Shown: positions 41,792 through 53,149 of the stretch, in pieces
Layout: every line of letters starts with the position of its first letter
How positions within the stretch are numbered: the stretch's first letter is position 1
Source: DATGLG01 sp035294245
Lineage (GTDB): Bacteria > Pseudomonadota > Alphaproteobacteria > JACZXZ01
Length of the DNA: 64,000 nucleotides
Direction of reading: 5' to 3'
Assembly (NCBI GenBank): GCA_035294245.1
Contig: DATGLG010000025.1
Location: 1-64,000 of the forward strand
The notes under the pieces: generated by a model
Seen by the model: only the letters and a program-made list of their open reading frames with translations
Told to the model about the DNA's origin: nothing
Databases searched by the model: none
Translations under genes and position numbers: made by a program

Positions 41792-42397
41792 CTAGCGTCC
41801 CAGGCTTTGGGACCCTCCGCGCCGGCCGGCCAGGCCCCAAAGCGCCGACATGACGGCAACGCCGAGTGCCGTCTTGAGCACGGTCGCCGCGATGAAAGGC
41901 GTCACGCCGACGGCAATCGCCTTGCCCCAGCCGAGCAGCACCGCGAGCCAGAGCACACCGGGGACGAAGAGCAGCACATGGCCGATGCTCATGGCGACCG
42001 CGAGGCGGACGACGCCCCTGCCCCAGCCATGCTCCGCGAGCCAGCCCAAGAGAGCTGCGGCGAGGAGGAAGCCCACGAGATAGCCCGCGGTCGGCCCCAT
42101 CATATAAGCGGGCCCCGCCGTCGCGCCGGCGAAGACGGGCAGCCCGCAAATCCCCTCGGCGAGATAGGCCGCGAGGGTTGCGGCGCCGAGGCGGCTGCCA
42201 TAGCTCATGCCGAGCAGCAGCACGACGAGGCTCTGCATCGTCATCGGCACCGGCCAGAAGGGGACCTGCACCTTCGCCGACAAGGCCAGCAGCAGGCTGC
42301 CGCCGAGCACCATGACGACGGCCCTGGCGATCCCGGCGCCGGGCCAGAACGTCGCGAAGAGAGTCGGGATGCGCGCGGTCGAGAGTGCGGTCTTCAC
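41792..42397 (-). CDS. bioY: Biotin transporter substrate-binding subunit BioY
   Basis: 201 residues with six membrane spans. It is the S component of energy-coupling-factor transporters that binds biotin in the inner membrane. Family landmarks are AKVQVPFWPVPMTMQSLVVL and YLAEGICGLPVFAGATAGPA. No bioM or bioN (ATPase and T component) gene is adjacent, so it either works alone or uses components encoded elsewhere. The start is GTG with GGGGAGA upstream. No BioR-type operator was found in the 90 bases upstream. Confidence 0.95.
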   Translation of the reverse strand: MKTALSTARIPTLFATFWPGAGIARAVVMVLGGSLLLALSAKVQVPFWPVPMTMQSLVVLLLGMSYGSRLGAATLAAYLAEGICGLPVFAGATAGPAYMMGPTAGYLVGFLLAAALLGWLAEHGWGRGVVRLAVAMSIGHVLLFVPGVLWLAVLLGWGKAIAVGVTPFIAATVLKTALGVAVMSALWGLAGRRGGSQSLGR

Positions 42398-42487
42398 GGG
42401 CTGTCTCCCCTTCGGTTGGCGGCGATTCAGGTCGCGATCTTGGTAGCCGCCGCCGCCCGGCCGGTCAAGCGCCGCCCTCGGCTCCGC

Positions 42488-43732
42488 TCAGGATGTGGTC
42501 GAGCGCAGCGACTGCTTGTCGTAGCCGGCGATGCGCTTGTAGCCGTCGGAGAGGGCCATGATCTCCTCCCGGCTGATCACCTCGTCGATATTGCGGAAGG
42601 GCTTGTCGCCGGTGCGCAGATAGACCTCGCGCAGGATCGCGTCGGGGGGATTCTTGCGGTTCATGCGCACGACATTGGCGGTGACCTCGAGGCGCTTCGC
42701 CTCATAGGCCTGGAGCGCGGCGGCGGGATCGGAGGTCGCCGCCAGGCTGTCCGCCAGGGCGCGGGCGTCGAGGATCGCCTGTCCGGCGCCGTTGGAGCCG
42801 CGCGGATACATGGGGTGCGCCGCGTCGCCGAGAAGCGTGACGCCGCCGAAGCTCCAGCGCGGCAAGGGGTCCTGATCGACCATCGGGAATTCCAAGACGA
42901 TATCCGAGGCGCGGATCAGCGCCGGCACGTCGAGCCAGTCGAAATGCCAATCGGCAAAGGCGCCGATGAAATCCGCGAGATTGCCGGGACGGTTCCAGTC
43001 GCGCTTCTTGTAATGGGGTGTCTCGATCTCGGCGACCCAGTTGACGAGCTGCCGCCCCGCCGCATCGATGCGGTCGCGAATGGGATAGATCACCATCTTG
43101 CCGGTGGTGAGCCAGCCGGCGCGGAGATAGGTGGCGCCGGTGAGATAAGGCGGCCAGCGCGTCACGCCGCGCCACATGTTGACCCCGGAATAGATGGGGT
43201 CGCCCTCGGCGGGATAGAGCTGCTTGCGCACCACGGAATGAATGCCGTCGCAGGCGACGACCGCGCGGCCGCGCTGAGGCGGCAGAGGCTCCTGCGTGTC
43301 GAATGTCTCGAAGCGCGCGAGCGCAGCACCGCCCTCCTCGCCCACGCCCGTGCAGCGCCAGCCGGTGACGACGCGATCGGCCCCGGCGCGCGCGACGAAG
43401 GTCCGGTGGAGCACGGCCTGGAGGTCGCCGCGGTGGATCTGGAACTGCGGCCACTCGTAGCCCGCATAGCGGCCCACGGGCTCGCGGTGGACGAGCTGCC
43501 CGAAGCGGTTGAAGAAGCACGATTCCTTGGCCGTGATCGCGACCTCGGCGAGGGCCGGCTCCAGCCCCAGGGCGCAGAGCTCCCTCGTCGCGTGGGGCAG
43601 GAGGCTGATGCCGACGCCGATGGGCTTGATCGCGGGGGCGGCCTCGAAGACGCGGCAGGGAATGCCGGCGCGCTCCAGCATCAAGGCGAGGGTCAGGCCG
43701 CCGATGCCGGCGCCGATGATGATCACGTCCAT
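42488..43732 (-). CDS. FAD-dependent aromatic-type monooxygenase
   Basis: 414 residues. Class A flavoprotein monooxygenase with the FAD dinucleotide motif IIIGAGIGGLTLALMLERAG, the DG motif VVACDGIHSVVRKQL and the GD motif VTLLGDAAHPMYPRGSNGAG. It resembles the salicylate-hydroxylase and PhzS-like group that hydroxylates small aromatic or heteroaromatic compounds with NAD(P)H and O2. It is divergent from two MarR genes and has a palindromic MarR-type site 56-70 bases upstream, so an aromatic inducer is likely. The natural substrate is unknown. Confidence 0.93.
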   Translation of the reverse strand: MDVIIIGAGIGGLTLALMLERAGIPCRVFEAAPAIKPIGVGISLLPHATRELCALGLEPALAEVAITAKESCFFNRFGQLVHREPVGRYAGYEWPQFQIHRGDLQAVLHRTFVARAGADRVVTGWRCTGVGEEGGAALARFETFDTQEPLPPQRGRAVVACDGIHSVVRKQLYPAEGDPIYSGVNMWRGVTRWPPYLTGATYLRAGWLTTGKMVIYPIRDRIDAAGRQLVNWVAEIETPHYKKRDWNRPGNLADFIGAFADWHFDWLDVPALIRASDIVLEFPMVDQDPLPRWSFGGVTLLGDAAHPMYPRGSNGAGQAILDARALADSLAATSDPAAALQAYEAKRLEVTANVVRMNRKNPPDAILREVYLRTGDKPFRNIDEVISREEIMALSDGYKRIAGYDKQSLRSTTS

Positions 43733-43787
43733 CGCCGTCTCCCCGCAAAGCCGCGCGACATTCCCGCGGCCGGCTCGCCGCTTAAAT

Positions 43788-43802
43788 CGTCAGACGTCTG
43801 CC
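43788..43802. promoter_or_regulatory. MarR-type operator, copy 1
   Basis: CGTCAGACGTCTGCC contains the perfect palindrome CAGACGTCTG (43791-43800). It lies between the divergent monooxygenase and first MarR genes. The same 15 bases recur at 44479-44493 upstream of the second MarR gene, and both copies are followed within 5 bases by TTGA. Confidence 0.7.
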
Positions 43803-43913
43803 ATATTTGATGATGCCACGGCGCCGCGAATTGTCAATCATCCGTCGATTCGGCAGTTGTGCCTGCTACCGGGAATACGCATTATGCGAAGCGGCAGCAC
43901 CTCGCGGACACCC

Positions 43914-44453
43914 ATGCCCGAAGATCCGTTGCAAAGGCTCTATCGCCGTCCCGGCTTCATGATCCGCCGCGCGCATCAGATTGCCGTCTCGCTGTTCATG
44001 GAGGAGATGCAGGGTCTCAAGATCACCAAGACCCAGTACGGCGTGCTGTTCATCCTCAAGCATCGGCCCGGGGTCAATCAGATCTCGGTCGCGAAGCTGC
44101 TCGGCCTCGACCGCTCGACGGCCGGCATGGTCGTCAAGAAGCTGGCGGATGCGGGGCTCGTCTCCTGGGATGCCGAGACGGGCGATCTGCGGCAGCGCTC
44201 GCTCAACCTCACCGCCGCGGGAGAGGACATGCTCCGGCGCCTAGCCGAGCCGGTGCGGCGCGCCGAGCGCCGCGTGCTTGCCGCCTTCGACGAGGAGGAG
44301 CAGGCGCAGTTCCTCGCACTTCTCGACAAGTTCACGCGCACCTTCAACGGCGTCTCGCGCGTCCCCGTGCTGGCGACCGAGCGCAGTGCCAAGGACATGG
44401 CCGACCACCCGCCCCGGCGCAAGCGGCGCAACCACGAGGCCGCGCGCGGCTGA
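43914..44453 (+). CDS. MarR-family transcriptional regulator 1
   Basis: 179 residues. Winged helix with GVNQISVAKLLGLDRSTAGM and the wing DAETGDLRQRSLNLTAAG. It begins RLYRRPGFMIRRAHQIAVSL, shared with the second MarR protein (YGRPGFKLRRAHQIAQAIFM), so the two are paralogues. The ATG at 43914 is preferred over 43884 for length. The basic tail ends RRKRRNHEAARG. It is divergent from the monooxygenase gene across operator copy 1 and probably represses it until an aromatic ligand binds. Confidence 0.9.
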   Translation: MPEDPLQRLYRRPGFMIRRAHQIAVSLFMEEMQGLKITKTQYGVLFILKHRPGVNQISVAKLLGLDRSTAGMVVKKLADAGLVSWDAETGDLRQRSLNLTAAGEDMLRRLAEPVRRAERRVLAAFDEEEQAQFLALLDKFTRTFNGVSRVPVLATERSAKDMADHPPRRKRRNHEAARG

Positions 44454-44478
44454 GCGCGATCGAGGCAGCCGCTACACT

Positions 44479-44493
44479 CGTCAGACGTCTGCC
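44479..44493. promoter_or_regulatory. MarR-type operator, copy 2
   Basis: An exact second copy of CGTCAGACGTCTGCC with palindrome CAGACGTCTG at 44482-44491. It lies 26 bases after the first MarR gene and 71 bases before the second MarR start, implying a separate regulated promoter for the second gene. Confidence 0.7.
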
Positions 44494-44563
44494 CAGATTG
44501 ACTCGCGGAGAGGATGCCGGCCATGATCGCGCCGGCCGCCGCCATACCAGGACAGCGCCCGCC

Positions 44564-45061
44564 ATGCCGGAATCCAAGCCCCGCGATCTCAAGGACATCT
44601 ATGGACGCCCGGGATTCAAGCTCCGCCGCGCCCACCAGATCGCCCAGGCGATCTTCATGGAGGAGTGCAAGGCCTTCGACCTCACGCCGACGCAATATGG
44701 CGTCTTGTTCGTGCTCTCGCTGCGGCCGGGGCTCGACCAGATCTCCCTCGCGCGCCTCCTCGGCCTCGACCGCTCCACCACCGGCATGGTCGTCGGCATC
44801 CTCGCGGCGCGCGATCTCGTCCGCCGCACCGTCGATCCGCGCGACAAGCGCAAGCGCACCCTTGCCGTCACCGCCGCCGCCGCGAAGCTGATCGACGAGG
44901 TGCAGCCGGCCCTGCGCCGCGCCCAGGAGCGCCTGCTCGCACCCTTCGCGCCAACGGAGCGGCAGACCCTCCTCGACCTCCTCGACCGCCTGCTCGAGAT
45001 CGGGACCAGCGAGACGCGTGCGCCGCTGCGGCCGCGGCTCAAGCGCGCCGCCAATGATTGA
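44564..45061 (+). CDS. MarR-family transcriptional regulator 2
   Basis: 165 residues. Winged helix with LDQISLARLLGLDRSTTGMV and the wing DPRDKRKRTLAVTAAA, the usual MarR signature. A paralogue of the preceding gene with the same N-terminal extension. The ATG at 44564 begins that extension. Its own copy of the shared operator is upstream. The stop faces kdsA. Two tandem MarR paralogues with duplicated operators suggest cross-regulation of the monooxygenase. Confidence 0.9.
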   Translation: MPESKPRDLKDIYGRPGFKLRRAHQIAQAIFMEECKAFDLTPTQYGVLFVLSLRPGLDQISLARLLGLDRSTTGMVVGILAARDLVRRTVDPRDKRKRTLAVTAAAAKLIDEVQPALRRAQERLLAPFAPTERQTLLDLLDRLLEIGTSETRAPLRPRLKRAAND

Positions 45062-45079
45062 GCGGCGCAGCCGTGCCGG

Positions 45080-45922
45080 CTAGGCCATTGCCGGCCGCGC
45101 CTTGGCGATGCGGTCGAAGGCGAGAAGCGTCTCGAGGAGGGCCGGCAGGTCCTTGAGCTTCACCATGTTGGGCCCGTCGGAGGGGGCCTTGTCCGGGTCT
45201 TGATGGGTCTCCATGAAGACGGCGGCGACGCCGACGGCGACGGCGGCGCGCGCCAGCACGGCCACGAATTCGCGCTGGCCGCCGCTCTTCGTCCCCTGCC
45301 CGCCCGGCTGTTGCACCGAATGGGTGGCGTCGAAGACGACCGGGAAGCCCGTCTCGGCAAGGATCGGCAGGGCGCGCATGTCCGAGACCAGGGTGTTGTA
45401 GCCGAAGGAGACGCCGCGCTCGGTGAGCAGCACTTTGTCGTTGCCCTCATGGGTGAGCTTGGCGGCCACGTTCTTCATGTCCCAGGGGGCAAGGAACTGC
45501 CCCTTCTTCACGTTGATCGCGCGGCCGGTGCGCGCCGCCGCGACGAGAAGATCGGTCTGGCGACAGAGGAAGGCGGGGATCTGCAGCACGTCGACGGCCT
45601 GGGCCACGACCGCGCATTGCGCCGGCTCGTGGACATCCGTGAGCACGGGAATGCCGCGCGCCTCGCCCACCTCGGCGAGGATCGGCAGGCTCTCGGAGAG
45701 GCCGATGCCGCGCGGGCTGTCGATCGCGGTGCGGTTCGCCTTGTCGAAGGAGGTCTTGTAGATGAGGCCGACGCCGAGCTTGTCGGTGATCTCCTTGAGC
45801 GCCTGGGACATCTCGAGGGCGTGCTGGCGCGATTCGAGCGCGCAGGGACCGGCGATAAGCGTGAGCGGCCGGTCGTTGCCGAGCTCGAGCTTGCCGATCC
45901 GGACGCGACGGGCAAGGCTCAC
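45080..45922 (-). CDS. kdsA: 3-deoxy-8-phosphooctulonate synthase
   Basis: 280 residues, full length. It condenses arabinose 5-phosphate with phosphoenolpyruvate to make KDO 8-phosphate for lipopolysaccharide. Family parts are LIAGPCALESRQHALEM, YKTSFDKANRTAIDSPRG, KKGQFLAPWDMKNV and VFDATHSVQQPG. The GTG start at 45922 follows the pyrG stop by two bases. Last gene of the tpiA-secG-pyrG-kdsA run, an order common in alphaproteobacteria. Confidence 0.98.
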   Translation of the reverse strand: MSLARRVRIGKLELGNDRPLTLIAGPCALESRQHALEMSQALKEITDKLGVGLIYKTSFDKANRTAIDSPRGIGLSESLPILAEVGEARGIPVLTDVHEPAQCAVVAQAVDVLQIPAFLCRQTDLLVAAARTGRAINVKKGQFLAPWDMKNVAAKLTHEGNDKVLLTERGVSFGYNTLVSDMRALPILAETGFPVVFDATHSVQQPGGQGTKSGGQREFVAVLARAAVAVGVAAVFMETHQDPDKAPSDGPNMVKLKDLPALLETLLAFDRIAKARPAMA

Positions 45923-45924
45923 GG

Positions 45925-47553
<1,629 letters not shown>

Positions 47554-47561
47554 GGGCCACC

Positions 47562-47589
47562 ATTATATTGCCGCGCTCTGACATTCCAA
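47562..47589 (-). promoter_or_regulatory. Possible pyrG promoter with short leader
   Basis: On the minus strand TTGGAA (47584-47589) and TATAAT (47562-47567) are separated by 16 bases. Transcription would start about two bases before the pyrG ATG, giving a nearly leaderless message. The -10 match is perfect but the -35 match is weak. Confidence 0.35.
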
Positions 47590-47617
47590 AGCGAAAGAGG
47601 CGGTGCGCGGCCGCCTC
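47588..47617 (-). terminator. Possible terminator between secG and pyrG
   Basis: On the minus strand GAGGCGG (47617-47611) and CCGCCTC (47603-47597) form a 7-bp stem with a 7-base loop, followed by TTTCGCTTT. It lies 28 bases after the secG stop. The T-run is interrupted, so termination may be partial. A closely similar sequence occurs at 48995-49026. Confidence 0.45.
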
Positions 47618-47644
47618 TCGCAAAATATTGTGCTTGACACCCGA

Positions 47645-48052
47645 TTACTGCCCAATCGGCGGTGTCGGCGCCTGGGGCGCAGCCGGCGCCGTCGACGGCG
47701 CGCCCTGGGTCTTCGGCGCGCTCGGCGCGGGGCTTGCCGGTGTGGTCGGTGTCGTCGGCTTCGCGGGCGCCGTCGGGCTCGAGCTCGCGGGAGCCTGATC
47801 GAAGATGGACGGCCGGTGCCCGACGCCGTGGCTGGCGATATAGGCGAGGGCGATGCTCGTCACCATGAAGGCCGCCGCCAGGATCGCGGTGGCGCGGGTA
47901 AGGAAATTCGCCGCCCCCCGGCCGGTCATGAAGCCGCCCATCCCACCGCCGCCGCCGATGCCGAGCGCTCCACCCTCGCTCTTCTGGAGCAGCACGACGG
48001 CGCTCAAGGCCACAGCCAGGATGAGATGGATGACGATGACGACAGCTTGCAT
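47645..48052 (-). CDS. secG: Preprotein translocase subunit SecG
   Basis: 135 residues. Two membrane spans (about 2-22 and 52-72) with the Gly-rich cytoplasmic loop KSEGGALGIGGGGGMGGFM between them are diagnostic of SecG, an accessory subunit of the SecYEG channel. A long Pro/Ala/Thr tail follows (about 85-135), usual in alphaproteobacteria. The ATG at 48052 gives the normal N-terminus MQAVVIVIHLILA. The frame to 48124 is not needed. It lies between tpiA and pyrG on the same strand. Confidence 0.95.
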   Translation of the reverse strand: MQAVVIVIHLILAVALSAVVLLQKSEGGALGIGGGGGMGGFMTGRGAANFLTRATAILAAAFMVTSIALAYIASHGVGHRPSIFDQAPASSSPTAPAKPTTPTTPASPAPSAPKTQGAPSTAPAAPQAPTPPIGQ

Positions 48053-48154
48053 ATTCGCGATCTCTCGTGGTGGCCGGCGGTCGTGACGGCAGGCCTGCGC
48101 CGGACGGCCCGTCCCCGCGGCCACCCGCTATTTAATGTCTCGGCGCCCGTTCCG

Positions 48155-48937
48155 CTAGGGTGAAGTTGCCGCAGGAGCCGATTGGGCGATGGCCCAGAAC
48201 TCCTCGGCCTTGAGGCTGGCACCGCCGACGAGGGCGCCGTCCACGTCGCCGATCGCCAAGATCGCCGCCGCATTCGCCGCCTTGACCGAGCCGCCATAAA
48301 GGAGCCGCGCGGCGCCGGGCTCGTCGACGCGGCCCTTGAGCGCGCGGCGCAGAAAGCCGTGCACCTCGCCGATCTCGGCCGGGGTCGGCGTGCGTCCGCT
48401 GCCGATCGCCCAGACGGGCTCATAGGCGATGACCGTATTCGCCGCCGTCGCCGCTGGCGGCAAGGAGCCGGCGAGCTGCGCTCCCACCACCTCGAGGGCG
48501 CGGCCCGCATCGCGCTCCGCCTCGCTCTCGCCGACGCAGAGGATGGCGGTCAGCCCGGCGCGATGGGCCGCGGCGGCCTTGGCGCGCACAATCGCGTCGC
48601 TCTCCCCGTGATCGGCGCGCCGCTCGGAATGCCCGACGATGACATAGCGGCAGCCGGCATCCGCCAGCATCTCGGCGCTGATGTCGCCGGTATGGGCGCC
48701 GCTCGCCGCGGCATGGCAGTCCTGGCCGCCGACGGCGATGGCGCTGCCGGCTACCACTGCCGCAATCCGCGCCACGAGCGTCGCCGGCGGGCACAGCACG
48801 AGGTCGCCGCGGCAGGCGTTGCCCCCATCGAGCTTGTCGCGCAAGGCGGCGGCGAGCGCCGGCCCGTCCAGCCCCGCTCCGCCATGGCCGAGCCCGTTCA
48901 TCTTCCAATTGCCGACGATGAGCGCCCGTCGCGGCAT
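48155..48937 (-). CDS. tpiA: Triosephosphate isomerase
   Basis: 260 residues. It interconverts glyceraldehyde 3-phosphate and dihydroxyacetone phosphate. It has the N-terminal Lys in VGNWKMNGLG, the His in VIVGHSERRADHGE and the catalytic Glu in IAYEPVWAIGSGRTP. First gene of the run ending with kdsA. It is divergent from ppiD, with 187 bases between. Confidence 0.98.
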   Translation of the reverse strand: MPRRALIVGNWKMNGLGHGGAGLDGPALAAALRDKLDGGNACRGDLVLCPPATLVARIAAVVAGSAIAVGGQDCHAAASGAHTGDISAEMLADAGCRYVIVGHSERRADHGESDAIVRAKAAAAHRAGLTAILCVGESEAERDAGRALEVVGAQLAGSLPPAATAANTVIAYEPVWAIGSGRTPTPAEIGEVHGFLRRALKGRVDEPGAARLLYGGSVKAANAAAILAIGDVDGALVGGASLKAEEFWAIAQSAPAATSP

Positions 48938-48994
48938 CCCCTCCTCCTCCCTTGCATTGCGCGCGCCTTCCTAGCGTGGCGACCGGGCAATTGA

Positions 48995-49026
48995 AAGGGG
49001 CGCGCGGCCGCCTCTCGTCAAAATCC
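48995..49026. repeat. Second copy of the GC-stem/CAAAAT element seen upstream of pyrG
   Basis: The words GCGCGGCCGCCTCTCG and then TCAAAAT match those at 47605-47625, with one inserted T. The preceding GAAAGGGG resembles GAAAGAGG there. It lies between the divergent tpiA and ppiD start codons. Confidence 0.45.
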
Positions 49027-49124
49027 CATGTTGCCCGCCTTTCGACGCGCTCCTATGATGCCGCGCTTTCCGGGCGGGTGCCTGCGAAACGCCATATTCC
49101 AAGAGCTTAGCGGAAAGACCGGCA

Positions 49125-51019
49125 ATGGTGGAGAAGCAGAAGGCGGGCTTGAAGGTGATCGTGGCCCGCGTCGTCGTCGGCATCATGTTCGGGATGCTGA
49201 TCGTCAGTTTCGCCATCTGGGGCATCGGCGACATCTTCCGCGCCGGGTTTCGCCAGCGCAACGTCGCCGAAATCGGCTCGGTGCAAATCACGCCGCAGGA
49301 GTTCCAGGAGGAGTACCGCCGCTCGCTCAACCGCCTGCAGAGCATGCTGCAGAGCGAGATCGATCCTCAGAAGGCGCGGGAGATGGGCCTGCCCCAGCGC
49401 GTGCTGCACGACATGATCTCGCGCATCCTCCTCGGCCTCGCCGCCCACGACGCCGGTGTTGCCGTCAGCGACGAGGTGGTGCGCCAGACCATCATGAGCA
49501 GCCCGACCTTCCGCAACCCCCAGGGGCAGTTCGATCGCAAGCTCTTCGAGAACATGCTCTACAACGCCGGCTACAGCGAGGACCGCTTCGTCGCCCTCAC
49601 CCGCCAGGATCTCGCCCGTGAGCAGGTCGCGGACGCAGTGACGGCCGGGGTCGTCATCCCCGATCTCCTGGTCGACACACTCTATCGCTATCGCGAGGAG
49701 CGGCGCGTCGCCGACACCCTGTCGATCTCCGCCGCGGCGATCAAGGACATCCCGACGCCGAGCGAGGCCGATCTCGAGGCCTATCACAAGGCCCATGCGC
49801 AGCAATTCACCGCCCCCGAATACCGCGCCATCACCGCCGTCGACATCACCCCGGAGGCGCTCGCGGCCGGCATCAAGATTCCCGAGGATCAGATCGAAAA
49901 CGAATATGCGGCGCGCACGGCGGAGTTCACCGTCCCCGAGCAGCGCAGCCTGCGCCAGATCCTCTGCCCCGACGAGGCGACCGCCAAGCGCGCCGAGGCG
50001 CTGCTGAGCGAAGGCCAGAGCTTCGACAAGGTCGCCGAGACGGTCACCGGCAAGCCGCCCATCGAGATCGGCACCGTGAAGCAGGCGGATGTCGGCAACG
50101 AGGCGCTCGCGAAGGCCGCCTTTGGCCTCAAGGAAGGCGGCGTCAGCGCGCCCGTCCAGACACCGCTCGGCTGGCACATCCTGCAGGTGACGAAGATCAC
50201 CCCCGGCGGCACCAAGCCCCTCGCCCAGGTGAAGGACCAGATTGCCAAGCAGCTTGCGCTGCGCCAGGCCGCCGATGCCGTCTACGACACCGGCAACAAG
50301 CTCGAGGATGCCCTCGGCGGCGGCGCCAGCCTCGATGAGGCCGCGAAGAAGCTCGGCCTCAAGCTGCTCAAATTCGAGGCGGTGGACAGCAACGGCAAGG
50401 GTCCCGACGGTCAGCCGGTGGCTGGCCTGCCGAAGAGCTCGAAATTCCTCCCCACCGCCTTCGCCTCGGCCCAGGGGCGTGAGAGCGACCTCGTCGACGA
50501 CGGCAATGGCGGCGAGTTCATCCTCCGCGTCGATAAGATCGAGCCGAGCGAGCTGCGCCCGCTCGCCGCCGTGCGCGACAAGGTGGTGGCCGGCTGGGAG
50601 CACGAGGCGCGGATGAAGGCCGCGGAGAAGCTCGCGCAGGGCCTTGCCGACAAGGCCAAGGGGGGTGCCGCCCTCGCCGATCTCGCCAAGCAGGGCGGCT
50701 ACACCTTCGCCACGACGACGCCCTTCACGCGCACCGGCGAAGGCGCCAAGCCCGCCTTGCCCCCGGCCCTCGTCGCCGCCCTCTTCGCGGCCAAGCCCGG
50801 CGAGGTCGTCTCCGCACCGTCGCTGGACGGCGCCATGGTTGCCAAGCTCGACTCCGTGACGCCGGCCGATCCCGCAGCCGACAAGGCGGGCGTGCAGAAG
50901 CTGCGCAACGCGCTTGCGAGCTCGAGCGATTCCGACATTCTCGATTCCTTCGAGAGCGCCCTGGAGCGCCATTACGGCGTCGAGATCCACGAGGATGTCG
51001 TGAACAGCCTCGTCGGCTC

Positions 51020-51023
<4 letters not shown>
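49125..51023 (+). CDS. ppiD: SurA N-terminal domain / PpiD-like peptidyl-prolyl isomerase
   Basis: 632 residues. One N-terminal membrane span (about 8-30, VIVARVVVGIMFGMLIVSFA) anchors a periplasmic chaperone. A SurA-N-like helical region, a parvulin PPIase domain (about 265-365; LRQILCPDEATAKRAEALLS and GWHILQVTKITPG) and a C-terminal chaperone part follow. PpiD helps newly exported outer-membrane proteins fold. The TGA overlaps the ATG of trpE (ATGA at 51020), so it is translationally coupled to trpE, an arrangement conserved in related alphaproteobacteria. Confidence 0.93.
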
Positions 51024-52528
<1,505 letters not shown>

Positions 52529-52570
52529 CCAAGCAAGGGACGGAGCCCGATCTGCGATGGACGCCTTGAC

Positions 52571-53125
52571 ATGACGAATGCGCCGCCGCAGCCCGCCGAG
52601 CATATCGTCCCGCGCGCGGCCGAGGCGCGCTCAATCGCCGAGCTGGCGCCCCATGCGGTCGACCCGCGCATCGCCGCTTTCGCGGTGTATTGGCTGCGCC
52701 TCCGGCCGGAGCCCGGAGCGCTGCCGTCGCGCGCCCGCATCGATCCTGTCGACGTTCCCAAATTGTTGCCGATCCTCTACCTGGTCGACGTGCTGCATGC
52801 GCCGCGGCTGCGCTTCCGCTGGCGTCTGCGCGGGACCGATCTCGTCCGCGCCGTCGGCGAGGACTACACCGGCCGGTTCCTCGACGAGGCGCATCCCCGC
52901 TTTGAAGGCTCGCGCGCCGAAACGCAGTTTCGCGCCGTCGCCGCCGGCGGCTCCTGCTGGTGGCTGGGACCGCCCACTTCGACGAATCCACCCGATGTCC
53001 TCTATGTCGAGCGCCTCGTCCTCCCCCTCGCCGCCGACGGCCGAACGGTGGACATGCTGATCGGGGCGACGATCTTCACCCATCCTTGGCAGATGGGAGC
53101 GGAGGATGCCAGGCGAAGGGCGTGA
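52571..53125 (+). CDS. PAS-like (PAS_5) domain protein
   Basis: 184 residues, single domain. The pattern WLRLRPEPGALPSRARIDPV, then LPILYLVDVLHAPRLRFRWR and LRGTDLVRAVGEDYTGRFLD, matches the alphaproteobacterial PAS_5 family of unknown function. No output domain is attached. It starts 42 bases after trpE and may be transcribed with it. The diguanylate cyclase gene is convergent and ends 24 bases away. Confidence 0.85.
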   Translation: MTNAPPQPAEHIVPRAAEARSIAELAPHAVDPRIAAFAVYWLRLRPEPGALPSRARIDPVDVPKLLPILYLVDVLHAPRLRFRWRLRGTDLVRAVGEDYTGRFLDEAHPRFEGSRAETQFRAVAAGGSCWWLGPPTSTNPPDVLYVERLVLPLAADGRTVDMLIGATIFTHPWQMGAEDARRRA

Positions 53126-53149
53126 CGGTGATAGGCCGCCGGTTCCGGC

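Noticed and set aside
41792..42487. A biotin-responsive operator upstream of bioY
   Set aside because: No BioR-type TTATMTATAA-like sequence was found in the 90 bases before the gene.
49107..50990. A 627-codon minus-strand frame opposite ppiD
   Set aside because: ppiD has a membrane span and PPIase motifs and is coupled to trpE. The opposite frame is a shadow.
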